Shown here: positions 1 through 5,470 of the stretch, one piece after another | Layout: every line of letters starts with the position of its first letter | How positions within the stretch are numbered: the stretch's first letter is position 1 | Assembly: GCA_009698975.1 (NCBI GenBank) | Contig: WLPB01000079.1 | Span: forward strand, 1-5,470 | Direction of reading: 5' to 3' | Source of the DNA: Actinomycetota bacterium | Lineage (GTDB): Bacteria; Actinomycetota; Actinomycetes; Nanopelagicales; Nanopelagicaceae | DNA: 5,470 bases | Made by a program: the position numbers and the translations under genes | The notes under the pieces: generated by a model | The model's input: only the letters and a program-made list of their open reading frames with translations | Told to the model about the DNA's origin: nothing | Databases searched by the model: none

Positions 1-1
1 G

Positions 2-361
2 ATTCAAAACGAGTTTACCTTTGATGAAGTTATTGGAATCTTCGCTGCGATGGGCGATAAAGATGTTTTAGGCGCACTGACCGAGCTTGAAAAAGTAATG
101 GACTCAGCCATCGTGACAACAAATACTTCTCACAGAGCGATGAAGTTATCTGACCTAGAAGCAACAGCAGTAAAAGTCTTCGGAGCAGATCGAGTTTTTT
201 CCGCCGACTCTCTCGATGCTGCTATTGAGAAAGCAATCAAAGATTCAATTCGCCCATTGAGCGAAGATACGATCGGAATTTTGATCACCGGTTCTGTCGT
301 CACCGTCGGAGAAGCTCGCACTCTGGTTCGTCGTAGATTTGCAAAAGAGGAAGCGCGATGA
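2..361 (+). CDS. folC: Folylpolyglutamate synthase / dihydrofolate synthase, C-terminal 119 residues (5' partial)
   Basis: The frame is open from the left edge (base 1 is the last base of a codon) and ends at TGA 359-361. The fragment is the C-terminal Mur-ligase-like domain of FolC, which uses ATP to add glutamate to folates (and often dihydropteroate) in the cytoplasm. Visible family signatures are GIFAAMGDKDV near fragment residues 11-21, a VTTNTSHRAM stretch near residues 38-47 (the usual T...RA motif), and ITGSVVTVGEARTLVR near residues 94-109, matching the family's terminal 'TGS..vvGEAR' strand-helix. Whole FolC proteins have about 430-450 residues, so roughly the last quarter is present. 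The Met at base 50 is internal, because homology continues upstream of it. The stop overlaps the next start as ATGA, which suggests translational coupling. Family identity is clear; whether it is mono- or bifunctional cannot be judged from this part. Confidence 0.93.
   Translation: MQNEFTFDEVIGIFAAMGDKDVLGALTELEKVMDSAIVTTNTSHRAMKLSDLEATAVKVFGADRVFSADSLDAAIEKAIKDSIRPLSEDTIGILITGSVVTVGEARTLVRRRFAKEEAR
346..351 (+). promoter_or_regulatory. Ribosome binding site of the DUF4233 gene
   Basis: AGAGGA lies six bases before the ATG at 358, inside the last codons of folC. It is a good Shine-Dalgarno match at normal spacing. It supports ATG 358 as the start and initiation coupled to folC termination. 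Confidence 0.6.
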
Positions 362-696
362 GAGTTCTCGGATCTGCTGTTCTCGTAATGGAATTCTTCA
401 TTATGTGTTTTGCTATGCTGGTGGCAAAGGAGCATGAACCCTCAACTTTGATTGCGGGAGGGATTATTGCCATTCTCTTTCTTCTCACCCCTGGCCTGCT
501 CAAGAAGAAGGCGGGTTGGATTTTGGGGTCAATTTTGCAGTTCTTGATGATTGGTTATGCAGTTGTTGTGCCCTCACTGGCACCCCTGGCCTTGATCTTC
601 GGAGCTCTCTGGATTGCCGCCATCATTGTGGGGCGAAAAGGGGAGGCGGCTAGGGCCAAATTCCTCGCAGAAGCCCCGGTTACCGAGGAGTCCTAA
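358..696 (+). CDS. DUF4233-family small integral membrane protein (112 aa), function unknown
   Basis: The protein is almost entirely hydrophobic. Four membrane segments can be drawn at about residues 4-23, 29-48, 53-71 and 74-92, with KKK at 49-51 between the second and third. A charged tail (RKGEAARAKF, then an acidic end) closes the protein. The N-terminus (MRVLGSAVLVMEFFIM) and the position immediately after folC match the DUF4233 family, which I know as a folC-linked actinobacterial family without an assigned role. The start is fixed by the ATGA overlap with folC and the AGAGGA site upstream. The positively charged segments suggest that loop 2-3 and the C-terminus face the cytoplasm. No catalytic motif is visible. 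The conserved link to folC hints at a shared expression unit, but a part in folate metabolism would be speculation. Confidence 0.85.
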   Translation: MRVLGSAVLVMEFFIMCFAMLVAKEHEPSTLIAGGIIAILFLLTPGLLKKKAGWILGSILQFLMIGYAVVVPSLAPLALIFGALWIAAIIVGRKGEAARAKFLAEAPVTEES

Positions 697-703
697 CGCC
701 CAA

Positions 704-709
704 TAGAAT
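704..709 (+). promoter_or_regulatory. Candidate -10 box for a leaderless ndk transcript
   Basis: TAGAAT fits the actinobacterial TANNNT -10 pattern. If the G of the ndk GTG (716) is +1, the box sits exactly at -12 to -7, the geometry of leaderless promoters. No convincing -35 is seen; TTACCG at 680-685 is a weak candidate at 18-base spacing. There is also no properly spaced Shine-Dalgarno for ndk, which fits leaderless translation. The box lies in the only gap of this size in the window. A six-base TANNNT match can arise by chance. Confidence 0.4.
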
Positions 710-715
710 GGGTGG

Positions 716-1141
716 GTGAGTACTTTAGAAAAGACACTTGTCCTCGTTAAGCCTGATGGTGTTGCGCGCAACTTAGTAGGCGAAATTATTTCGCGTATTG
801 AGCGCAAGGGATACACAATCTCTGCTCTTCGCATGCTCAGCGCCGATCGTGCGCTCCTCGAGCAACATTATGCTGAACATCAGGGCAAGCCATTTTACGA
901 ACCACTCGTTGAGTTCATGATGTCCGGTCCTATCGTGGCAATGGTTGTCGAAGGTAATCGTGTTATTGAAGGCTTCCGAAATATTGCGGGCACAACTGAT
1001 CCAACTGTTGCAGATCCCGGAACGATTCGCGGCGATCTCGCACGCGATGCCGGCACAAAGGTCACACAAAATCTTGTACATGGTTCAGATTCACCAGAAT
1101 CTGCAGCTCGCGAAATTGCAATATTCTTTGGAGGTAAGTAA
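716..1141 (+). CDS. ndk: Nucleoside diphosphate kinase (141 aa)
   Basis: Ndk moves the gamma-phosphate from ATP to other nucleoside diphosphates through a phosphohistidine, balancing NTP and dNTP pools in the cytoplasm. Active-site residues are all visible: Lys12 in LVKPDGV, Tyr52, Arg88 in GFRNI, Thr94, Arg105 in TIRGD, Asn119, and the catalytic His122 in [15 protein letters not shown] 716 is the only reasonable start. An in-frame TAG at 704-706 bars a longer protein, and this start gives the family's standard numbering up to Arg105. The His falls at 122 rather than about 118 because the [14 protein letters not shown] loop is about four residues longer than in the Myxococcus or E. coli enzyme; I recall similar loops in some Actinobacteria. 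No normal ribosome site precedes the GTG. The stop codon directly abuts the mreB start. Confidence 0.97.
   Translation: MSTLEKTLVLVKPDGVARNLVGEIISRIERKGYTISALRMLSADRALLEQHYAEHQGKPFYEPLVEFMMSGPIVAMVVEGNRVIEGFRNIAGTTDPTVADPGTIRGDLARDAGTKVTQNLVHGSDSPESAAREIAIFFGGK
1130..1135 (+). promoter_or_regulatory. Strong ribosome binding site of mreB inside the ndk 3' end
   Basis: GGAGGT is a full-strength Shine-Dalgarno six bases before ATG 1142. It overlaps the codons for the final Gly-Gly of Ndk. Ribosomes finishing ndk would therefore cover the mreB initiation site. It supports ATG 1142 over the in-frame ATG at 1154. Confidence 0.8.
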
Positions 1142-2173
1142 ATGTCAAGCAAGATGTCATTCATTGGTCGCGATATGGCGGTCGATCTCGGTACCGCAAA
1201 TACTCTTGTCTATGTTCGCGGTCGCGGCATTGTGCTTAATGAGCCTTCAGTGGTTGCGGTCAATCAAGATACTGGTGGAATTCTCGCCGTAGGTATCGAA
1301 GCAAAGAAAATGATTGGTCGTACGCCTGGAAACATCGTTGCTATTCGTCCACTTAAAGATGGCGTGATTGCAGACTTCGACACCACAGAGCGCATGCTCC
1401 GTTACTTTATTCAAAAAGTACATAAGCGCAGCTACCTAGCTAAGCCGCGTATTGTTGTCTGCGTTCCTTCAGGAATCACTGGCGTCGAACAGCGCGCAGT
1501 TAAAGATGCTGGCTATGCAGCTGGTGCACGTAAGGTTTACATCATTGAAGAACCGATGGCTGCAGCAATCGGAGCAGGTCTTCCAATTCACGAGCCAACA
1601 GGAAATATGGTTGTCGATATTGGTGGCGGAACTACTGAAGTTGCAGTTATCTCACTCGGTGGCATCGTGACTGCTCAATCTATCCGTGTAGGTGGAGATG
1701 AGCTCGATCAATCTATTATCAACTGGGTTAAGCGCGAATATTCACTACTTTTAGGTGAGCGCACTGCAGAAGAGATCAAGATGGCAATCGGATCTGCATA
1801 CCAACTCGCAAATGAGAATGATGCTGAAATTCGTGGTCGCGACCTTGCTACTGGTCTTCCAAAGACAATCACTGTGACAGCAGCTGAGATTCGCAAGGCG
1901 CTCGAAGAGCCGGTTAATGCAATCGTCAATGCAGTTAAGCAGACTCTTGATAAGACTCCACCAGAGCTCTCATCTGATCTTATGGATCGTGGAATTGTTC
2001 TTACGGGTGGAGGCGCGCTACTGAAGGGTCTTGATGAGCGTCTTCGTCGCGAGACAGGTATGCCAATCCATATTGCAGAGCGTCCGCTCGATGCTGTCGT
2101 TGAAGGTTCAGGTAAGTGCATTGAAGAATTCGAAGCCCTTGAAAAGGTTTTGATTTCAGAGCCACGTCGCTAA
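1142..2173 (+). CDS. mreB: Rod shape-determining actin homologue MreB (343 aa)
   Basis: MreB is a bacterial actin that polymerises with ATP on the inner face of the membrane and directs lateral-wall synthesis by the elongasome. Actin-fold motifs occur in order: phosphate 1 loop [15 protein letters not shown] (residues 11-25), NEPSVVA (33-39), the [14 protein letters not shown] stretch (106-119), [16 protein letters not shown] with the catalytic Glu in EEP at 136-138, phosphate 2 loop [18 protein letters not shown] (157-174), GGDELD (184-189), and the adenosine motif [18 protein letters not shown] (284-301). Length is that of a full MreB. ATG 1142 has a strong ribosome site; ATG 1154 (Met5) would still keep the conserved [11 protein letters not shown] start. 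It begins on the base after the ndk stop and leads a compact mreBCD-mrdA block, so coordinated expression with its membrane partners is likely. No key residue is missing. Confidence 0.98.
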   Translation: MSSKMSFIGRDMAVDLGTANTLVYVRGRGIVLNEPSVVAVNQDTGGILAVGIEAKKMIGRTPGNIVAIRPLKDGVIADFDTTERMLRYFIQKVHKRSYLAKPRIVVCVPSGITGVEQRAVKDAGYAAGARKVYIIEEPMAAAIGAGLPIHEPTGNMVVDIGGGTTEVAVISLGGIVTAQSIRVGGDELDQSIINWVKREYSLLLGERTAEEIKMAIGSAYQLANENDAEIRGRDLATGLPKTITVTAAEIRKALEEPVNAIVNAVKQTLDKTPPELSSDLMDRGIVLTGGGALLKGLDERLRRETGMPIHIAERPLDAVVEGSGKCIEEFEALEKVLISEPRR

Positions 2174-2177
2174 AGGT
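2172..2177 (+). promoter_or_regulatory. Ribosome binding site of mreC overlapping the mreB stop
   Basis: AAAGGT begins within the mreB TAA and lies eight bases before the GTG at 2186. It is a moderate Shine-Dalgarno match and helps choose GTG 2186, as no other start codon lies between the mreB stop and the transmembrane segment. Confidence 0.5.
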
Positions 2178-2185
2178 TTCAGCGC

Positions 2186-3115
2186 GTGCGTTACGGAGGC
2201 GACAATCGTGGACGCCTATTACTTATCGTACTGATTGTTACCTCGCTATTTCTGATCACACTTGATCTTCGCGGCGTTGCAGTAGTCGATAACATCCGTA
2301 GTGGCACGCAATCGATTCTTACCCCATTTCAAAAAGCTGGATCTTGGGTAATTTCTCCGGTCCGCAGTTTTCTTTCGGATGTGACGCACTTAGGTCGTAC
2401 TCGAAATCAAATTGAAAAGCTCACTGCTCAAAATGAAGCGCTCCGTCTCGCTCTGGAAAATCGAAAGAACGCTGATGCTCAGCTGGTACAACTTAAAGGT
2501 GTTCTCGAATTAGCGGGGAAGGCACAATACAAAGTTGTTGCTGCGAAAGTTATTTCTCAAGGTTCCAGTACTTCTTTTTCACAGACTATTACCATTGATG
2601 CAGGAACTTCTTCAGGTATCCGTGCCAATATGACAGTAATTTCTGGATTCGGTCTGGTCGGAGTAGTTAAGGTCGCATATCCAAATAGCGCACTCATCCA
2701 ATTAGCATCGGATCCATCATTTAAGATTGGCGCACGCATTGCAGGCTCCCAACAAATTGGAATTCTGAGCGGTGAAGGTACCCGAAAGTCAGTGCTCCAG
2801 CTTCTTGATAACTCATTAGAGGTAAAAGAGGGCGATGTAATTCTCGCTCGCGGAAGTACAAACGGTCGACCATTTGTACCTGGGGTACCTATCGGCGAAG
2901 TAACGAAGGTGGATAACTCAGCTAGTGCAATCACTCAGACTGCAGATGTGAAGTACTTTGTTAATTTCTCAACGCTCGGAGTTGTCGGAGTTGTAATTTC
3001 AATGACCGAGGCCGATCCCAGGGATGCACTCGTGCCACCTAAGCCGCTTCCAACGCCTATCCCCACTGTAACAATCACGGTCACACCGACACCGACGCCG
3101 TCAAGCAGAGGGTAG
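2186..3115 (+). CDS. mreC: Cell shape-determining protein MreC (309 aa)
   Basis: MreC is the membrane-anchored extracytoplasmic scaffold of the elongasome; it binds and activates PBP2 and links to MreD. The protein has a short basic cytoplasmic end, one membrane anchor at about residues 10-28 (RLLLIVLIVTSLFLITLDL), a predicted coiled coil at about 68-110 (dimerisation), and then the paired beta domains of MreC at about 115-272. Family-like stretches include AAKVISQGSS, TITIDAGTSSGI, GLVGVV (twice, 157-161 and 265-269 region), and VKEGDVILARGSTNGRPFVPGVPIGEV. A Pro/Thr-rich tail (about 284-306, ending TVTPTPTPSS) follows the folded part. GTG 2186 is the start; the frame is the same as mreB, parted by TAA and four codons. 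Length is within the family range. Confidence 0.95.
   Translation: MRYGGDNRGRLLLIVLIVTSLFLITLDLRGVAVVDNIRSGTQSILTPFQKAGSWVISPVRSFLSDVTHLGRTRNQIEKLTAQNEALRLALENRKNADAQLVQLKGVLELAGKAQYKVVAAKVISQGSSTSFSQTITIDAGTSSGIRANMTVISGFGLVGVVKVAYPNSALIQLASDPSFKIGARIAGSQQIGILSGEGTRKSVLQLLDNSLEVKEGDVILARGSTNGRPFVPGVPIGEVTKVDNSASAITQTADVKYFVNFSTLGVVGVVISMTEADPRDALVPPKPLPTPIPTVTITVTPTPTPSSRG
3083..3100 (+). repeat. Hexanucleotide tandem repeat coding the MreC Thr-Pro tail
   Basis: Three units, ACACCG twice and then ACGCCG, encode Thr-Pro three times near the MreC C-terminus. The third unit differs by one synonymous change. Such a repeat could gain or lose units without shifting the frame. It is short and may simply reflect selection for a Thr-Pro linker. 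Confidence 0.6.
3107..3112 (+). promoter_or_regulatory. Ribosome binding site of mreD inside the mreC 3' end
   Basis: AGAGGG lies eight bases before ATG 3121 and just before the mreC TAG. It is a reasonable Shine-Dalgarno match and supports ATG 3121 as the start, with mreC-mreD coupling. Confidence 0.5.
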
Positions 3116-3120
3116 TCCAA

Positions 3121-3642
3121 ATGTTTTCCAGAAGATTCTTTCTCTCACTTCCAATTTTTCTTCTTCTCTATATTGCACAAGAATCCCTTGTTGTTCAGAT
3201 GCGACTTCCGGCTGGTGGCTTCTCCTTAATTTTAATTTTTACTCTTATCTGGGCTTCAATGAGCACCCCTGAAATCGGAGCACTGACAGGTTTTGGTGCA
3301 GGCTTGTTGATGGATCTATCTCAAACATCGCCTGGCCCCATGGGGCATTGGACACTTGTCATGATTCTGGCATCGTACGTAATCTCTTTTCTTTCCTACG
3401 GTGATGATCACGTTCGCGCCAATCCGCTCAATATTGTATTTCTTGTTGTAGCGGGCGTCGCCCTCTCACAATTATTCTTCGCACTCTTGAGTTTGCTACT
3501 TGGTGAAGCGCTAGGCACTATACAGAGCGTTCTCTTCATCTGCGCTGGAACAGCATTCTGGAGCACAGTTATCACTCCACTAATTCTCCCGATTGTTTCT
3601 AGGCTTCACGCATCAGTCTTCGGAACGGTTTCACGAATATGA
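3121..3642 (+). CDS. mreD: Rod shape-determining membrane protein MreD (173 aa)
   Basis: MreD is the polytopic membrane member of MreBCD; it binds MreC and affects activation of the RodA-PBP2 synthase. The sequence is very hydrophobic, with membrane segments at about residues 6-24, 33-49, 53-66, 75-93, 103-128 and 136-160, consistent with the usual five to six. The best family signature is GFGAGLLMDLSQTSPGPMG at 57-75, the Gly-rich 'G...GLL.Dl....p.G' motif of MreD. Length fits the family (about 160-180). The start is set by the AGAGGG site and five-base spacing after mreC. MreD evolves fast, so the call rests partly on position between mreC and the PBP2 gene, but motif, topology and context agree. 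The stop overlaps the next start as ATGA (3639-3642). Confidence 0.93.
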   Translation: MFSRRFFLSLPIFLLLYIAQESLVVQMRLPAGGFSLILIFTLIWASMSTPEIGALTGFGAGLLMDLSQTSPGPMGHWTLVMILASYVISFLSYGDDHVRANPLNIVFLVVAGVALSQLFFALLSLLLGEALGTIQSVLFICAGTAFWSTVITPLILPIVSRLHASVFGTVSRI

Positions 3643-5470
3643 ATCAACGTTCAAGACTCACCATGGCCTTCTTACAAATTTTTATCGCATCACTCCTGGT
3701 TGCACTTTTAGGGCGCCTCTTCTATCTACAAGTTGCAGCAGGCCCTACTTATAGAGATGCAGCGTTGAGCATTCAAAGTCGAGATGTAGTAACTCCCGCG
3801 ACAAGAGGCCTGATTGTGGACTCCTCCGGAGTGCCATTAGCGCTTAATAAGGTTGGATTAGCAGTCACAGTCGATCGCACAGTGATTGATAAACAGGACG
3901 ACAAGGGCGAAGCAGTACTGCGAAATCTCTCAAAGCTTCTCGGACTTAAATTTAAGGATGTATGGCAGCGCACGCGACTCTGTGGCGAACTCGAAAAAGG
4001 CACACGAGCAGGATGTTGGACCGGATCACGCTTCCAACCAATTCCAATCACGAAAGAGGCAGACCCTTCAATCGCGCTACAAATAGTTGAGAGATCTGAT
4101 GCCTACCCAGGAATATCTGCAACACCTCTCGCAATTCGCAGCTACCCAGGATTTCTTGGACTCAATGGTGCTCATCTATTGGGGTATACCGGTCCACTTA
4201 CAGATTACGATTTATCTGGCGCAGGCGGCAGAAGTTATTTCAGATCTGAAGCTATTGGTAAAGCGGGCCTTGAAATTGAATATGATGAATACTTGCGAGG
4301 TTCCCCAGGAATTCGTACGGTAATTGTTGATCGCAAGGAAGCTGTAACAAGTACAAGTCAAAACACTCTTCCTATTTCAGGCAGCCACTTAGTAACGAGC
4401 ATCGATGCTCGCTTGCAGGCAGCGACCGAAAGTGCGCTCGATGATGCGGTTCGTCGTGCACGGGCATCTGGCTATCGCGCAGACGGAGGCGCTGCAGTAG
4501 TAATGGATATATGGACTGGCGAGATTCTCGCAATTGCATCTAACCCTTCGTATGACCCCAACTCTTTTGAAAGAGGATTGACCGTCAAAGAAGCGAGCGA
4601 TCTCTTTAGTGAGGAGACCGGTGTTCCTGCTCTCAACCGTGCACTGCAGGGTCTATTTGCACCAGGTTCAACTTTTAAAGCAGTCTCTCTCATAGCGGCA
4701 AAGGATGCTGGCTATGACTTATCTAAAACTTACAAATGCCCAGGAACGGTTCAAGTAGGAACTCGAGTATTTAATAACTTCGAATCGAAGTCTCAAGGAA
4801 CGCTTTCTATGAAACAAGCGATTGCCGTCTCATGTGACACGATTTGGTATCAGATTGCATTCGATGAGTGGTTGCGTGATGGTGGCCTGCGGCCAAAATC
4901 TAACGCTAACGATTATTTCTTCAATGCTGCAAAGCGATTCCAAATGGGGGAGCGCACAGGAATCGATCTCCCTTCCGAATCTAAGGGGCGTTTAGCAGAT
5001 CGCGCATGGAAAGAATCTTGGTATGCCGAGAATAAAGATTTCTACTGCAATTACAGCACACGGGCCACAAAGGCGCAGCAGACGCCATTTTTGCTGCAAC
5101 TAGCCGCCGAGAACTGTGTCGACGGAGATAAAATCCGTGCCGGTGATGCGGTGAACTTCTCTATCGGTCAAGGAGATACCGTTATTACTCCAATCAAACT
5201 CGCACAGATGTATGCAGCTATCGCAAATGGCGGAAAGATTTTAAAACCTGTCGTGGCTAAAGCGGTTGTCTCTACCAACGGCGAGGTGCTCAAGACTTTT
5301 AAGACGGAGGTTTTAGGCAACATTGGAGTAGATAAAAAGACCCTTGCACTTCTTAAAGACTCCCTCCATGAAGTAACTATCAGCGGTACGTCAGCAGGAG
5401 TTTTCTCAGGTTTCCCAATTCCGACCTCGGGTAAGACCGGAACTGCGCAAGTTTTCGGTAAGAATGCCAA
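3639..5470 (+). CDS. mrdA: Penicillin-binding protein 2, elongasome transpeptidase (first 610 codons; 3' partial)
   Basis: PBP2 is the class B transpeptidase that crosslinks lateral-wall peptidoglycan with RodA and is the beta-lactam target of the elongasome. The frame is open from ATG 3639 to the right edge. It has one membrane anchor at about residues 8-30, the N-terminal PBP-dimer domain (TPATRGLIVDSSG at 52-64; HLLGYTGPLTDYDL at 179-192; GKAGLEIEYDEYL at 207-219), and a transpeptidase domain from about 250. Catalytic motifs are SxxK as Ser344-Thr-Phe-Lys347, SxN as Ser398-Cys-Asp400 (Asp is normal in PBP2), and KTG at 599-601. The spacing from second to third motif is about 200 residues, clearly longer than in E. 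coli PBP2, with an extra Cys-containing stretch at about 460-500. Cysteines occur at 115, 126, 367, 399, 470 and 493. No clear ribosome site precedes the ATG, so translation probably depends on coupling to mreD. An in-frame ATG at 3663 would shorten it by eight residues. The missing end should be short. Confidence 0.96.
   Translation, partial: MNQRSRLTMAFLQIFIASLLVALLGRLFYLQVAAGPTYRDAALSIQSRDVVTPATRGLIVDSSGVPLALNKVGLAVTVDRTVIDKQDDKGEAVLRNLSKLLGLKFKDVWQRTRLCGELEKGTRAGCWTGSRFQPIPITKEADPSIALQIVERSDAYPGISATPLAIRSYPGFLGLNGAHLLGYTGPLTDYDLSGAGGRSYFRSEAIGKAGLEIEYDEYLRGSPGIRTVIVDRKEAVTSTSQNTLPISGSHLVTSIDARLQAATESALDDAVRRARASGYRADGGAAVVMDIWTGEILAIASNPSYDPNSFERGLTVKEASDLFSEETGVPALNRALQGLFAPGSTFKAVSLIAAKDAGYDLSKTYKCPGTVQVGTRVFNNFESKSQGTLSMKQAIAVSCDTIWYQIAFDEWLRDGGLRPKSNANDYFFNAAKRFQMGERTGIDLPSESKGRLADRAWKESWYAENKDFYCNYSTRATKAQQTPFLLQLAAENCVDGDKIRAGDAVNFSIGQGDTVITPIKLAQMYAAIANGGKILKPVVAKAVVSTNGEVLKTFKTEVLGNIGVDKKTLALLKDSLHEVTISGTSAGVFSGFPIPTSGKTGTAQVFGKNA

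Noticed and set aside
630..655. G-rich stretch with GGGG, GGGG and GGG tracts, possible G-quadruplex upstream of ndk
   Set aside because: Only three tracts of three or more G are present; a fourth would need GG pairs. It is also coding for the charged tail of the DUF4233 protein.
699..713. Small inverted repeat CCCA...TGGG in the gap before ndk
   Set aside because: The stem is only four base pairs and overlaps the better-supported TAGAAT box; too weak for an operator or terminator.
1122..1127. TATTCT as a -10 box for an mreB-specific promoter
   Set aside because: A start about seven bases downstream would cut off the strong GGAGGT ribosome site, and the box is conserved coding sequence of ndk.
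1708..2121. Minus-strand open frame of 137 codons opposite mreB
   Set aside because: It lies wholly antisense to conserved MreB sequence, has a low-complexity Ser/Arg/Pro-rich translation with no recognisable domain, and is best explained as a shadow of mreB codon use.
2557..2934. Minus-strand open frame of 125 codons opposite mreC
   Set aside because: It is fully antisense to the MreC beta domains and its translation resembles no family I know; a chance open frame.
3335..3346. Perfect 12-base palindrome GCCCCATGGGGC
   Set aside because: It has no loop, lies inside conserved MreD motif codons (Pro-Gly-Pro-Met-Gly), and is not repeated in the window, so a regulatory site is not supported.
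4087..4323. Plus-strand open frame of 78 codons inside the PBP2 gene
   Set aside because: It is in another frame from the PBP2 coding sequence, whose translation there carries family motifs (HLLGYTGPLTDYDL, GKAGLEIEYDEYL). No ribosome site of note.
4883..4899. Hairpin TGGCC-TGC-GGCCA followed by AAAA, terminator-like
   Set aside because: It is in the middle of the PBP2 coding sequence, the stem is only five base pairs, and no T-run follows on the + strand.

Overview
The window looks like a piece of a streamlined actinobacterial chromosome with moderate to low GC. The gene order folC – DUF4233 membrane protein – ndk – mreB – mreC – mreD – PBP2 (mrdA) is the order I know from Actinobacteria such as Streptomyces, and the DUF4233 protein encoded directly after folC is to my knowledge typical of that phylum. 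The DNA is much less GC-rich than in streptomycetes, and the genes are packed almost without gaps. This fits small-genome planktonic Actinobacteria (Nanopelagicales / acI, 'Ca. Planktophila'-like). The phylum is well supported; the narrower placement is inference.

Layout: all seven genes are on the + strand and nearly every base is coding. Bases 2-361 are the 3' end of folC (folate polyglutamylation). It overlaps by ATGA a small four-helix membrane protein (358-696). After 19 bases comes ndk (716-1141, nucleoside diphosphate kinase). mreB (1142-2173) begins on the base after the ndk stop, mreC (2186-3115) follows after 12 bases and mreD (3121-3642) after 5. A long open frame from 3639, overlapping mreD by ATGA, encodes penicillin-binding protein 2. 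It runs off the right edge after 610 codons, just past its KTG motif. The longest non-coding gap is 19 bases, and I see no RNA gene, mobile element, CRISPR array or terminator.

Functionally there are two blocks. folC, the DUF4233 gene and ndk are housekeeping (one-carbon and nucleotide metabolism plus an unknown membrane protein). mreB, mreC, mreD and mrdA encode the core of the elongasome: an actin-like cytoplasmic filament, a periplasmic scaffold, a membrane partner, and the transpeptidase that crosslinks lateral-wall peptidoglycan. The SEDS glycosyltransferase RodA is the expected next gene, beyond the edge. Tight coupling suggests co-transcription. The best candidate internal promoter is a TAGAAT box placed so that ndk would be read as a leaderless mRNA.

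I found no undescribed system here. The notable points are local: the possible leaderless ndk promoter, mreB's ribosome site buried in the end of ndk, the cysteine pairs in PBP2, and a Thr/Pro tail on MreC.
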